The notes beneath the pieces were generated by a model. It saw nothing but the letters and a program-made list of their open reading frames with translations, was not told where the DNA came from and ran no database searches. Shown in pieces: positions 8,857 through 16,958 of a stretch of DNA of 64,000 bases (the stretch's first letter is position 1; every line of letters starts with the position of its first letter). The stretch lies in assembly GCA_963840565.1 (NCBI GenBank), contig CAWIZH010000006.1, positions 124,001 through 188,000 of the forward strand. The letters run 5' to 3'. The translations under genes and the position numbers were made by a program. The stretch comes from VRUE01 sp963840565 (lineage in GTDB: Bacteria; Actinomycetota; Thermoleophilia; Solirubrobacterales; 70-9).

Positions 8857-11408
8857 CAGCCGGCAGTCTTCTCGATCGTGACGCTGACCGGCGAGCCGTT
8901 GAGCAGGGCGTTGGCGTTGGCCTCGGCGGTGCCCTCGAGCAGGAAGCAGGTGCCCTCGTTGACCCGTTCCCGGATCGCCACTCGGGCACGCACGCTGGTG
9001 CCGTTCTGGGCGACCTTTACCTCGTCACCGGACTTGAGGCCGAGGCGGTCGGCGTCGGGGACGGATAGCTCGACGCGCTGCTGGGGAGCCAGGAAACGAA
9101 GCGGGGGGTTGAGCTCGGTGATGGGACCCGCCCACAAATCCCGGTAGGTCCCAAGCGCTAGGGCGTCTGAGGCCCGGTCCCCAAAACGCTCGGCAGGAGC
9201 CTCGCTTGAGTGTTTTGGGGACCCGGCCCCGGACGCCTCATCGGGCTCGGGCGCGTTTGCGCGAGCGGGGGTGTCTTGCCAGCGGATGCCGCGGCCGCCT
9301 ATGTCCGCGTCGGTGATCCCCGAGTAGAACGGGACGGCTTCGGCTAGGGCTGCGAAAGCTGAAGGCTGGGACGAAACGCCGGTGTCGTGGCCGAGGGCAA
9401 GGGAAAGCTCAGCCAGGACGCCCCAGTTGGGGCGGATGTTGCCGGGGCGGGGGGCGCTCGGGCGTACTCGCTGGAGGCGGCCATCGGGGTGGGAGACCGT
9501 GCCGTCTTTCTCGGCGTGGGTCTCCAGCGGGAAGACGACGTCGGCCATCGCGGTTGTCGCGGTCTCGAAGGTTGAGAAGGCGATCACCTGGTCGGCTTTC
9601 GCCAGCGCGTTTTTCCACGCCGTGGTGTCAGGGAAGTCACGCAGCGGATCGACGCCGAACAGCAAGAGCGTTTTCAGCTCTCCGGACTCCAGTGCGTCCC
9701 GGATCTCCTCGGTCGATCTGCCGGCGAAGGGAACGTTTTGCATGTCTGACATGCGCAACGTTCCCTTCGCCTCGGCTAGGCCGGGGCCGGCGTCGGGGAG
9801 GCAGCCCGCCTCGCGCAGGCCGCGGGCGTTGGTGAAGTCGGGGACTTCAAGCAGGCCGGAACCCTCCGAGCCATTCAGGTCGAGGGCGCTCGCCACCCCG
9901 AGCAGGGCGGTGACCGCCTCCTCGCCCTCGCGGCAAATGCGGTCGCCCCAAATGACGACGATCTGTTCAGCGCCGTGGAGTATGTCGGCCATCGCCGATA
10001 CCCCCTCCGAACGTTTTGCGCGGGAGGAGCCGGACGCTTCGGGCGACAGCTCCTCGACGTCACTTCGACGAGTTGCGAGTGAGGAGGGGGTATCGGCGAT
10101 GTCCCCCGCCAGCATGGCGAGGAACTGTCCAGCCTGCCCTGGTGCGTAACGCACAGTTGCCTCGGCACCGCCATCGAGCGTGGTCGGTGCCTCGGTCGCC
10201 ACCGCCAGCTTGGCGCCGTTGCGGCGGATCGCCTTGCGGATGCGCAGGTCGAGGATCGGGCTGGAGTGGAGGGGGTCGGTGCCGACGACGAGGATCGCCT
10301 CGGCGTTGTCGATGTCGCGGACCCTGGCCGAAAGATCGGGGTCGTCGAGGCGGACCTGGGTCTCGCGCGAGGGGCCGCGGGATGGCCGCGAGTCGATGTT
10401 TGGGGAGCCGAGCGCCTCGCGCATGATCCGCTGGACCAGGTAGCCCTCCTCGTTGGAGGCGTCGCCGACGATCGCGGCGCTCTGGGCGCCGCTTGCCTTC
10501 AGCGCCGCGGCGGCCTTGGCGATCGCCTGCTCCCAGCTCGCCTCGACGCCGCCGCGCAGGCGCGGCCCGCGCACCCGCTCCTCGGCGCCGAACATCTCGA
10601 AGCCGTAGCGGCCGCGGTCGCAGAGCCAGCCGTCGTCGACCTCGGCGTTGTCGCGCGAGACGACTCGCTTCACCTGCTCGTCGCGGACGGTGAAGCTGAC
10701 GTTGCACTGGCTCGGGCAGAGCGTGCAGACCGAGCCGGCCTGCTCGATGTCCCAGGGCCGGGCGCGGAAGCGGTAGGTGTAGCTGGTCAGCGCCCCGACC
10801 GGGCAGAGGTCGGTGATGTTGCCGTGGAAGGGCGCTACGTAGGGGCGGTCGTCGAAGGTGCCGACGAAGGTGCGGTCGCCACGCTCGAGCAGCTGCAGCT
10901 GCTCGTCCTCGGCCACCTCCTGACTGAAGCGAACGCAGCGGTAACAGAGGATGCAGCGCTCGCGGTCGATCGCGACCAGCGGCGAGAGCTCGATCGGCTT
11001 CTCGAAGTGGCGCTTCTGGTCGGTCATCCGGCTCTTGCCCGGGCCCCAGCCGATCGAGATGTCCTGCAGCGGACACTCGCCGCCCTTGTCGCAGACCGGG
11101 CAGTCGAGCGGGTGGTTGACGAGCAGGAACTCGACCACGGCGCTCTGCGCGTGTTTGACCTGATCGGTGCGGGTGTGGACGACCATGCCGTCGCGGACCG
11201 GGGTCGAGCAGGAGGTCTGCAGCTTCGGGATCCCCTCGATCTCGACCAGGCACATGCGGCAGGCGCCGACCGGCTCGCCCAGCTTCGGCTCGTAACAGAA
11301 GACCGGGATCTCGACGTCGCCCCGCTTGGCGGCGTCGTGGAGCATCTCGCCCTCGGTCGCGCTGACCTCGCGGCCGTCGATGATCAGGTTGATCGTCTTG
11401 CCGCTCAC
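8856..11408 (-). CDS. nuoG: NADH-quinone oxidoreductase subunit G with three palindromic insertions
   Basis: Iron-sulfur and molybdopterin-oxidoreductase-like subunit of complex I, 850 residues. Cluster ligands are seen in order: a [2Fe-2S] set (CYEP..CRMC..C), HPLDCPVCDKGGECP, CILCYRCVRF..CPVGAL, and the extra N7 set CTLCPSQC..WLCDRG. The GTG start at 11408 overlaps the nuoF stop (GTGA). The middle and C-terminal parts carry three low-complexity segments, each encoded by an inverted repeat: around 9162-9237, 9721-9775 and 9991-10100. None hits a cluster ligand. Length is somewhat above what I expect for an actinobacterial NuoG. Confidence 0.95.
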   Translation of the reverse strand: MSGKTINLIIDGREVSATEGEMLHDAAKRGDVEIPVFCYEPKLGEPVGACRMCLVEIEGIPKLQTSCSTPVRDGMVVHTRTDQVKHAQSAVVEFLLVNHPLDCPVCDKGGECPLQDISIGWGPGKSRMTDQKRHFEKPIELSPLVAIDRERCILCYRCVRFSQEVAEDEQLQLLERGDRTFVGTFDDRPYVAPFHGNITDLCPVGALTSYTYRFRARPWDIEQAGSVCTLCPSQCNVSFTVRDEQVKRVVSRDNAEVDDGWLCDRGRYGFEMFGAEERVRGPRLRGGVEASWEQAIAKAAAALKASGAQSAAIVGDASNEEGYLVQRIMREALGSPNIDSRPSRGPSRETQVRLDDPDLSARVRDIDNAEAILVVGTDPLHSSPILDLRIRKAIRRNGAKLAVATEAPTTLDGGAEATVRYAPGQAGQFLAMLAGDIADTPSSLATRRSDVEELSPEASGSSRAKRSEGVSAMADILHGAEQIVVIWGDRICREGEEAVTALLGVASALDLNGSEGSGLLEVPDFTNARGLREAGCLPDAGPGLAEAKGTLRMSDMQNVPFAGRSTEEIRDALESGELKTLLLFGVDPLRDFPDTTAWKNALAKADQVIAFSTFETATTAMADVVFPLETHAEKDGTVSHPDGRLQRVRPSAPRPGNIRPNWGVLAELSLALGHDTGVSSQPSAFAALAEAVPFYSGITDADIGGRGIRWQDTPARANAPEPDEASGAGSPKHSSEAPAERFGDRASDALALGTYRDLWAGPITELNPPLRFLAPQQRVELSVPDADRLGLKSGDEVKVAQNGTSVRARVAIRERVNEGTCFLLEGTAEANANALLNGSPVSVTIEKTAG
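9162..9237. repeat. Inverted repeat in nuoG, element 1 (AAAAC-core family)
   Basis: Arms 9162-9187 and 9212-9237, 26 bases each with three mismatches, one of them a G-T wobble. The inner end is CCCCAAAAC/GTTTTGGGG. The 24-base loop GCTCGGCAGG..TTGAGT matches the loop at 16896-16919 at about 22 of 24 positions. On the minus strand it encodes part of a Ser/Ala/Glu-rich segment (SGAGSPKHSSEAPAERFG) in NuoG. Confidence 0.88.
9721..9775. repeat. Inverted repeat in nuoG, element 2
   Basis: Perfect 15-bp arms GGCGAAGGGAACGTT (9723-9737) and AACGTTCCCTTCGCC (9757-9771). A second perfect 7-bp stem, GCATGTC/GACATGC, sits inside, so nearly the whole unit folds. The stem extends outward as GCC/GGC with a two-base bulge. 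It encodes roughly EAKGTLRMSDMQNVPFAG of NuoG in frame. Confidence 0.85.
9991..10100. repeat. Inverted repeat in nuoG, element 3
   Basis: Perfect 18-bp arms at 9991-10008 and 10083-10100 (ATCGCCGATACCCCCTCC and its complement). The 74-base interior contains ACGTTTTGCGCGGGAGGAGCC, similar to the core of the AAAAC family. It encodes a Ser/Arg-rich NuoG segment containing EASGSSRAKRSEG. Confidence 0.85.
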
Positions 11409-12730
11409 GTCGCCGCTCCCAGCGTCTCGGGGATGCCTTGGACGGCGGCGATGCGATCGTTCTCTAGGGGCGAGCCCGCTTCGGCGATGACCTGCTCGAA
11501 CTCGTCGCGGAACTTGCGTACCATCGCCCCGACCGGCATCGCCATCGAGTCGCCGAGCACGCAGAGGCAGTGGCCGATGATGTTCTCCTGCACCGAGGCG
11601 ACGATGTCGAGATCCATCGGCGTCGCCTCGCCGCGCACGACCCGTTCCAGCATCTTCACCGTCCAGTTCGTCCCCTCGCGGCAGGGGGTGCACTTGCCGC
11701 AGGACTCGTGGTGGTAGAAGCGGGCGGTCCGCAGCGCCATGTGCGGGATCGAGACGCGGTCGTCGGCGACGATGATCGAGCCCGAGCCGAGCATCGAGCC
11801 GGCCGCGGCCATCGCCTCGAAGGAGTAGGGGAGGTCGAGACCCTCTTCGGCGGTGAGCACCGGGGAGGAGGAGCCGCCCGGGTAGAAGGCCTTGACCTCA
11901 TGGCCCTCGGCCGGGCCGCCGGCGAGGCCGTAGATCAGCTCGCGGGTCGGGATGCCGAGCTCGACCTCGTAGTTGCCTGGCCGCCGCACGCCACCGGAGA
12001 TCGAGACCACCTTGGTCCCCGGCGACTGCTCGGTGCCGAAGCCCTTGAACCACTCGGCGCCGTGGTTGACGATGTGGGGGACGTTGGAAAGCGTCTCGAC
12101 GTTGTTGATCAAGGTCGGCCCGCCGTAGAGGCCCTGCACGGCCGGGAAGGGTGGCTTCAGGCGCGGGTTGCCGCGCTTGCCCTCGAGCGCGTCGAGCAGC
12201 GCCGTCTCCTCGCCGCAGATGTAGGCGCCGGCGCCACGGTGGACGACCAGCTCCAGATCGCGGTGCGTGCCGAGGATGTCCTTGCCCAGGTAACCGGCCT
12301 CATACGCTTCGGCGACCGCGGCGTCGAGGATGTCGGCCTGCGAGTCGTACTCGCCGCGGATGAAGATGAAGGCGTGGCCGATGCCGGCGGCGAGCGAGGC
12401 GATCGCGATCCCCTCGATCAGCTGGTGCGGGTTGCGCTGCATCAGCTCGCGGTCCTTGAAGGCGCCCGGCTCGGACTCGTCGGCATTGCAGCAGAGGTAC
12501 TTGTCGACGCCGCCGCCACGGGGCAGGAAGCTCGCCTTCTTGCCCATCGAGAAGCCGGCACCGCCGCGGCCGCGCAGCCCCGACTCTTCGAGCTCCTTCA
12601 GCACCTCGTCGGGCTCGAGCTCGCGGTAGGCCTTCTCCAGCGTCGCGTAGCCGCCGTAGCCCTTGTAGCCGGCCAGCGTGCGCAGCGCCGGGTCTTCGGC
12701 GTTCTTGAGCAGCATCCGCGTCTCAGGCAT
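11405..12730 (-). CDS. nuoF: NADH-quinone oxidoreductase subunit F (FMN, NADH site)
   Basis: Binds NADH, FMN and one [4Fe-4S] cluster. The protein has 441 residues. The FMN/NADH glycine-rich motif GLRGRGGAGFSMGKK, the acidic CNADESEPGAFKDRE stretch, and the cluster ligands ESCGKCTPCREG with a later cysteine in GHCLCVLGD are all present. The start chosen is ATG at 12730 (MPETRMLLKN), overlapping the nuoE stop by 8 bases. The longer upstream reading is a shadow of nuoE. Confidence 0.96.
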   Translation of the reverse strand: MPETRMLLKNAEDPALRTLAGYKGYGGYATLEKAYRELEPDEVLKELEESGLRGRGGAGFSMGKKASFLPRGGGVDKYLCCNADESEPGAFKDRELMQRNPHQLIEGIAIASLAAGIGHAFIFIRGEYDSQADILDAAVAEAYEAGYLGKDILGTHRDLELVVHRGAGAYICGEETALLDALEGKRGNPRLKPPFPAVQGLYGGPTLINNVETLSNVPHIVNHGAEWFKGFGTEQSPGTKVVSISGGVRRPGNYEVELGIPTRELIYGLAGGPAEGHEVKAFYPGGSSSPVLTAEEGLDLPYSFEAMAAAGSMLGSGSIIVADDRVSIPHMALRTARFYHHESCGKCTPCREGTNWTVKMLERVVRGEATPMDLDIVASVQENIIGHCLCVLGDSMAMPVGAMVRKFRDEFEQVIAEAGSPLENDRIAAVQGIPETLGAAT

Positions 12731-13349
12731 CGGGGCCTCCCGGCAGCGGCCGCTTCTCCAGCGCCTTCTCGGGCAGCACCTCGCCGCCGCCGCGCAGCTG
12801 CTCGATCGCGGTCTTCGCCTCGGCCGCCTCGAGCGGGCCGAAGTAGCGCTCGTCGATCGAGGCCATCGGCGCGATGTCGCAGGCGCCGAGGCACTCGAAG
12901 CCGGTGACGAAGAAGCTCTCGTCGTCGCCCGCCGCCTCGCGGAAGGCGTCGAGCAGCTCGTCCCCACCGCGCATCCAGCAGCTGATGTTGGTGCAGACGG
13001 CGACCTTGTGGGTGCCGACCGGATCCGTGTGCAGCAGGTCGTAGAAGCTCGCCACCGACTCCAGGTAGGCGGGCGTCACCCGCATCACCGCAGCGGCCTG
13101 GCGGATCCCCTCCGGCGTGCACCAGCCGTAGAGCCGCTGGACCGCCCAGAGCGCCGGGATCGAGGCCGATTTGCGGTCGGGGTAGCGGGCCATCAGCTGC
13201 TCGATCCGCTCGCGCAGCTCGGCCGGGCAGTCGACTTCGTGCAGCTCGGGGACCTGCTCGGAGGAGCGGTCCGGGACGCGGCCCTCGGTGACCGCGCGAT
13301 CGACCGGCAGGTTGGGGTTGACGATGCCGGGGCCGTCGACGGGGCTCAT
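12723..13349 (-). CDS. nuoE: NADH-quinone oxidoreductase subunit E ([2Fe-2S])
   Basis: Thioredoxin-like [2Fe-2S] subunit that partners NuoF, 208 residues. The ligands are seen as CTNISC and, about 35 residues later, CLGACD. The N-terminal helical domain (ASIPALWAVQRLYGW) is typical. The first 35 residues are variable. ATG at 13349 overlaps the nuoD stop by 4 bases. Confidence 0.95.
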   Translation of the reverse strand: MSPVDGPGIVNPNLPVDRAVTEGRVPDRSSEQVPELHEVDCPAELRERIEQLMARYPDRKSASIPALWAVQRLYGWCTPEGIRQAAAVMRVTPAYLESVASFYDLLHTDPVGTHKVAVCTNISCWMRGGDELLDAFREAAGDDESFFVTGFECLGACDIAPMASIDERYFGPLEAAEAKTAIEQLRGGGEVLPEKALEKRPLPGGPDA

Positions 13350-14617
13350 CGGTCGACCCCGCCGAGGATCGGGTCGAGCATGCCGAGGCTGCAGATCATG
13401 TCGGAGATATAGGTGCCGGTCGCCATGTCCTTGAACGCCTGCAAGTTGACGAAGGAGGGGTCGCGGAAGTGGACGCGGGCGGGCTTCGAGGAGCCGTCGG
13501 CGAGGACGAAGCAGCCGAGCTCGCCGCGCGGCGACTCGATCGCGTAGTAGAGCTCGCCCGGCGCCACTCGGTAGCCCTCGGTGACGAGCTTGAAGTGGTG
13601 GATCAGCGACTCCATCGAGGTCGAGAGCTCCGAGCGCGGCGGCAGCACGTACTTGCGGTCGTCGGCGATGAAGGGGCCGTCGGGCAGCGCGTCGAGCGCC
13701 TGCTCGACGATCTTCGTCGACTCCAGCATCTCCGCCACCCGCACCCGGTAGCGGTCGTAGTTGTCGCCGACGGTGCCGACCGGGATCTTGAAGTCCATCT
13801 CCGGGTAGGCGAGGTAGTCAAAGGCCTTGCGCAGGTCCCAGGGCTCGCCGGCGGCGCGCAGCAGCGGCCCGGTCACGCCCAGCTCCAGCAGCCGCTCGCG
13901 GGAGACGATCCCGGTCCCCTTGGTGCGCGAGAGGAAGACCTCGTTGCGGTCGAGCAGCGCCTGGTACTGGCCGACCCGGACCGGCATCTCGGCGATGAAC
14001 TCGCGCAGCTTCGTCTCGAAGCCGAGCGGGATGTCCTCGATCACGCCGCCGACCTGGAAGTAGCGGGTGTGCATCCGCTGCCCGGTCGCCATCTCGAAGA
14101 GGTCGAGGATGCGCTCACGCTCGCGGAAGCAGTACCAGAGCATCGAGATCGCGCCGAGGTCGAGCGCCGTCGTCCCCAGCCAGACCAGGTGCGAGTGGAT
14201 CCGGTTGAGCTCGAGGAAGATCGTCCGCAGGTACTTGGCGCGCGGCGGGATCTCCAGCCCGACCAGCCGCTCGACCGCGCCGCAGTAGGCCTCCATCTGG
14301 AAGAAGAAGGAGACGTAGTCCATCCGCTCGACGAAGGGGATGACCTTCCAGTAGCTCTTGTCCTCGCAGGACTTTTCGATCCCGGTGTGGACGTAGCCGA
14401 TCACCGGCCTGAGGTCCTTGACCACCTCGCCCTCGAGGTCGACGACGAGGCGCAGCACCCCGTGCGTGGCCGGATGGTGCGGGCCCATGTTGACCGTCAT
14501 CACCTCGGTGCGCGGCTCGGTCAGGCCGGGCGCCGCCTCCTCTGCTCCCGCGCGGGCGCGCTCATCATGACCGGCGATCTCGCGCCCGCGCTCCCGCGTC
14601 CGGGGGCGGCTAGCCAT
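13346..14617 (-). CDS. nuoD: NADH-quinone oxidoreductase subunit D
   Basis: Forms the quinone-reduction site with NuoB; related to the [NiFe]-hydrogenase large subunit but without metal ligands. 423 residues. The loop MGPHHPATHGVLRL that contacts the quinone headgroup is intact, as is the C-terminal DPSFVNLQAFKDMA region. A 35-residue charged N-terminal tail precedes the family start. ATG at 14617 overlaps the nuoC stop by 8 bases. Confidence 0.96.
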   Translation of the reverse strand: MASRPRTRERGREIAGHDERARAGAEEAAPGLTEPRTEVMTVNMGPHHPATHGVLRLVVDLEGEVVKDLRPVIGYVHTGIEKSCEDKSYWKVIPFVERMDYVSFFFQMEAYCGAVERLVGLEIPPRAKYLRTIFLELNRIHSHLVWLGTTALDLGAISMLWYCFRERERILDLFEMATGQRMHTRYFQVGGVIEDIPLGFETKLREFIAEMPVRVGQYQALLDRNEVFLSRTKGTGIVSRERLLELGVTGPLLRAAGEPWDLRKAFDYLAYPEMDFKIPVGTVGDNYDRYRVRVAEMLESTKIVEQALDALPDGPFIADDRKYVLPPRSELSTSMESLIHHFKLVTEGYRVAPGELYYAIESPRGELGCFVLADGSSKPARVHFRDPSFVNLQAFKDMATGTYISDMICSLGMLDPILGGVDR

Positions 14618-15218
14618 AGTTGCGCTCGTTGTAGGTGAAGGTGACGGGCTCGCCGCCGACCGCGAAGTCGCGCCGCTGCGGCCAGCCGACGTAGTCGTCG
14701 GGGAGCAGGATCCGGGTCAGGTCGGGGTGCCCCTTGAAGACGATCCCGAAGAAGTCGTAGGCCTCGCGCTCCTGGAACTCGGCGGTGGGGAAGAGGTCTA
14801 CGCAGGAGTCGATTTCTGGAAGGACCGGCCGCTCGGCCGCGGGTCCTGTCGCGGGTGATGGGGGGGCGCTGCGGGCGGGGTCGTCCTCGACCCCCCCATC
14901 ACCCGCGCCACCCGCGGAAGAGGCGGGATCTTCCAGCAGTGCCTTGACGCGCAGGCGCTCAACTCGATCACGGTTGAGGAGCTCGTAATGGACCGCGAAG
15001 CGAGGTTGGGCTGGAAGGTAATCCGCGGCATGCAGGCTCGAGAGGAAGCGGTAGCCCTGGCCCGGCGCGTCGCGCAGCCAGGTGAGCACGGCGAGCAGCT
15101 GTGCCGGATCGATCGACATGCTTGCCGCGCCGTGGTCGAAGCCGGTGTCGAGGATCGCGCCGGGGTGGTCCTGCTCGATCTCCCCCCGGATCAGCTCCAG
15201 TCCGGGGGCGTCAGGCAC
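14610..15218 (-). CDS. nuoC: NADH-quinone oxidoreductase subunit C with palindromic insertion
   Basis: Peripheral-arm subunit of complex I, 202 residues, not fused to NuoD. The family signature is seen as DLFPTAEFQEREAYDFFGI. The GTG start at 15218 overlaps the nuoB stop by 8 bases. Between the conserved strand VERLRVKALLED and PVLPEIDSCVDLFP, family members usually have only a few residues. Here about 30 Gly/Ala/Pro/Asp-rich residues are inserted, encoded by the inverted repeat at 14837-14917. Confidence 0.94.
   Translation of the reverse strand: MPDAPGLELIRGEIEQDHPGAILDTGFDHGAASMSIDPAQLLAVLTWLRDAPGQGYRFLSSLHAADYLPAQPRFAVHYELLNRDRVERLRVKALLEDPASSAGGAGDGGVEDDPARSAPPSPATGPAAERPVLPEIDSCVDLFPTAEFQEREAYDFFGIVFKGHPDLTRILLPDDYVGWPQRRDFAVGGEPVTFTYNERNYG
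14837..14917. repeat. Inverted repeat inside nuoC
   Basis: Core arms 14850-14866 and 14891-14907 are a perfect 17-bp match (CGCGGGTGATGGGGGGG and its complement). After a short internal loop the stem continues as CCGCGGGT/ACCCGCGG. The 24-base loop differs from the AAAAC-core family. The unit is translated in frame on the minus strand. Confidence 0.88.
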
Positions 15219-15891
15219 GGAGCAGCTCCCTGGCGGCGAGGTAGGCCTCGGCCGACTCGGCGCTCGGTTCGCTGCGCGGACCGCCGCGCGCCCACTCCTC
15301 GGTTCCCTCGGCGTTGTAGCGGGCGCGCCAGCCCTGATCGGCGTTGCCCATGATCTTCTGCTGCAGCTTGGTGAAGCCGTAGAGGACCGCCTCCGGCCGC
15401 GGCGGGCAGCCGGGGATGTGCACGTCGATCGGCATGAACTTGTCGGCGCCCTGGACCACCGCGTAGTTGGAGAACATGCCGCCGCTGGAGGAGCAGGCGC
15501 CCATCGAGATCGCCCACTTCGGCTCAAGCATCTGGTCGTAGAGGCGGCGGACGACCGGCGCCATCTTGATCGAGACCCTGCCCGAGAGGACGATGAAGTC
15601 GGCTTGGCGCGGGGAGGCGCGCCCGGCCTCGGCACCGAAGCGAGCGATGTCGTAGCGCGCCGTAACGGCAGACATCGGTATCCCCTCGATCGCGCAGCAG
15701 GCGAGGCCGAAGGACAGCGGGAACAGCGAGTTGGCCCGCGACCAGTTGAGCATCTCCTCGAGGCGGGTCATCACGACCTTCTCCTCGACGTAGCGTTCCA
15801 GCTCCTCGCCCTCGAGGTCGCCGCGCAGCATGTCGCGGGCGCGCAGCTGGCGCGAGCGCATCGTCTCGCGTGTCTCGCGCTCTATTTCCAA
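15211..15891 (-). CDS. nuoB: NADH-quinone oxidoreductase subunit B ([4Fe-4S] N2)
   Basis: Carries cluster N2, the electron donor to quinone. 226 residues. The tandem cysteines GLACCAIE, then GACSSSGGMFSNY and IPGCPPRPE supply the four ligands. The TTG start at 15891 lies inside the end of nuoA (10-base overlap), which favours translational coupling; an ATG 10 codons later is an alternative. The C-terminal 35 residues are longer and more charged than usual. Confidence 0.95.
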   Translation of the reverse strand: MEIERETRETMRSRQLRARDMLRGDLEGEELERYVEEKVVMTRLEEMLNWSRANSLFPLSFGLACCAIEGIPMSAVTARYDIARFGAEAGRASPRQADFIVLSGRVSIKMAPVVRRLYDQMLEPKWAISMGACSSSGGMFSNYAVVQGADKFMPIDVHIPGCPPRPEAVLYGFTKLQQKIMGNADQGWRARYNAEGTEEWARGGPRSEPSAESAEAYLAARELLRA

Positions 15892-16313
15892 TCGAGTGCA
15901 CCCTTTCGCCAGACGTAGGTGAAGGCGACCAGCAGCAGGACGATGAAGGTGACCAGCTCGCCAAGGACGAAGACGCTGTCTGCCCCCTTCAGGATCACCC
16001 CGATCGGGTAGAGGAAGACGACCTCGATGTCGAAGAGGATGAAGAGCATCGCGATCAGGTAGAAGCTGACGCCGAAGCGCAGGCCGTGCGAGGCCTCGAC
16101 CGGGATGCCCGACTCATACGGCTCGGACTGGCGTAGGCTCGCCGCGGTCGGGCGCTTCGGGCGCTTCGGCCCGATCACGTGATTGAGCATCGCGAAAGCC
16201 CCCCCAACGGTGACGCCGAGGAAGGCGAAGACGAGAATCGGCAGGTAGCTCTTCAGCACTGGGAGGATCGATTTGCGCCGGCGGTTCGAGGGGCGCCGTT
16301 CGCCCCACCTCAC
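15882..16313 (-). CDS. nuoA: NADH-quinone oxidoreductase subunit A
   Basis: Three-helix membrane subunit of complex I and first gene of the operon, 143 residues. The conserved segment YESGIPVEASHGLRFGVSFYLIAMLFILFDIEVVFLYP is typical; here it is quoted only to show the cysteine usually found near ESG is absent. A GTG at 16313 gives a basic N-terminal tail of about 20 residues; a GTG at the LPVLKSYLP position is possible instead. Confidence 0.93.
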   Translation of the reverse strand: MRWGERRPSNRRRKSILPVLKSYLPILVFAFLGVTVGGAFAMLNHVIGPKRPKRPTAASLRQSEPYESGIPVEASHGLRFGVSFYLIAMLFILFDIEVVFLYPIGVILKGADSVFVLGELVTFIVLLLVAFTYVWRKGALDWK

Positions 16314-16414
16314 GCCTGCAGTTGCCTTTATACACCCACCTTGTAACAGATTGCTACATAGTGCTTTTCCGCATCAGCAAGCCGAATCCCGACCCTAATA
16401 GGAGGAAATAGTCC
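16314..16414. promoter_or_regulatory. Divergent promoter region between nuoA and a small membrane protein gene
   Basis: This 101-base gap is more AT-rich than its surroundings and must hold the nuo operon promoter on the minus strand. A TATAAA-like stretch (near 16329) could be a -10 element, but no clear -35 was assigned. On the plus strand AGGAGG precedes the GTG at 16415 with good spacing. Confidence 0.4.
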
Positions 16415-16849
16415 GTGGCGGAGGTACACCTCGTCGTCGGCTGCGCCGTGATAGTGCTCAACCTCGTCGCCTTCGCGATCGGCGGCGTCGCCTGGTACCG
16501 CGATCGCTCCTCGGTGCGCTTCTGGTACCTGCTGCGAGCAGCCCAGGTTTCGGTCTTCCTCCAGGTGATGCTCGGCGGCCTGCTCGTCTTCACCAACCAC
16601 AAGCCCGACGACAGCCTCCACTACCTCTACGGGATCCTCCCCCTCGTCGTCTCGCTGATCGCCGAGGGCGCCCGCACGGGCGCCGCCGAACGCGAGCTGC
16701 GCGACGTCGACTTCGAAACCCTCTCCGCCGATGCCCAGCAGAACGTCGCGATGGCGATCGTCCGCCGCGAGATGGGAATCATGGCGGTCAGCTGCGGCGT
16801 GATCCTCTTCCTGGCCTTGCGGGCTGCCGGTACCAGCGGGGCGTTTTGA
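16415..16849 (+). CDS. Small four-helix membrane protein of unknown function
   Basis: 144 residues with about four hydrophobic segments and short charged loops. It starts at a GTG preceded by AGGAGGAAATAGTCC. It is divergent from nuoA and shares its upstream region. I do not recognise a named family. Position beside complex I suggests a membrane or respiratory setting, which is inference only. The stop is followed by a strong inverted repeat. Confidence 0.75.
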   Translation: MAEVHLVVGCAVIVLNLVAFAIGGVAWYRDRSSVRFWYLLRAAQVSVFLQVMLGGLLVFTNHKPDDSLHYLYGILPLVVSLIAEGARTGAAERELRDVDFETLSADAQQNVAMAIVRREMGIMAVSCGVILFLALRAAGTSGAF

Positions 16850-16869
16850 ACGCCGACATCCAGCGCAGT

Positions 16870-16944
16870 GAGAGGGCCGCACCCCCTCCCAAAACGCGCG
16901 GCAGGAGCCGCGCTTGAGTGTTTTGGGAGGGGTGCGGCCCTCTC
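16870..16944. repeat. Intergenic inverted repeat (AAAAC-core family)
   Basis: Arms 16870-16895 and 16920-16944 match over 25 bases with one extra C on the left. The inner end is CTCCCAAAAC/GTTTTGGGAG. The loop contains its own stem GCGCGG/CCGCGC around CAGGAG, then TTGAGT. The loop is nearly the same as in nuoG element 1, while the outer arms are unrelated. It lies between convergent genes and may also terminate transcription. Confidence 0.88.
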
Positions 16945-16958
16945 TTTCCGGGGACGGG

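Noticed and set aside
7316..8989. 557-residue reading ending in NuoI
   Set aside because: Its first two thirds are a shadow of nuoH; only the part from 7861 is NuoI.
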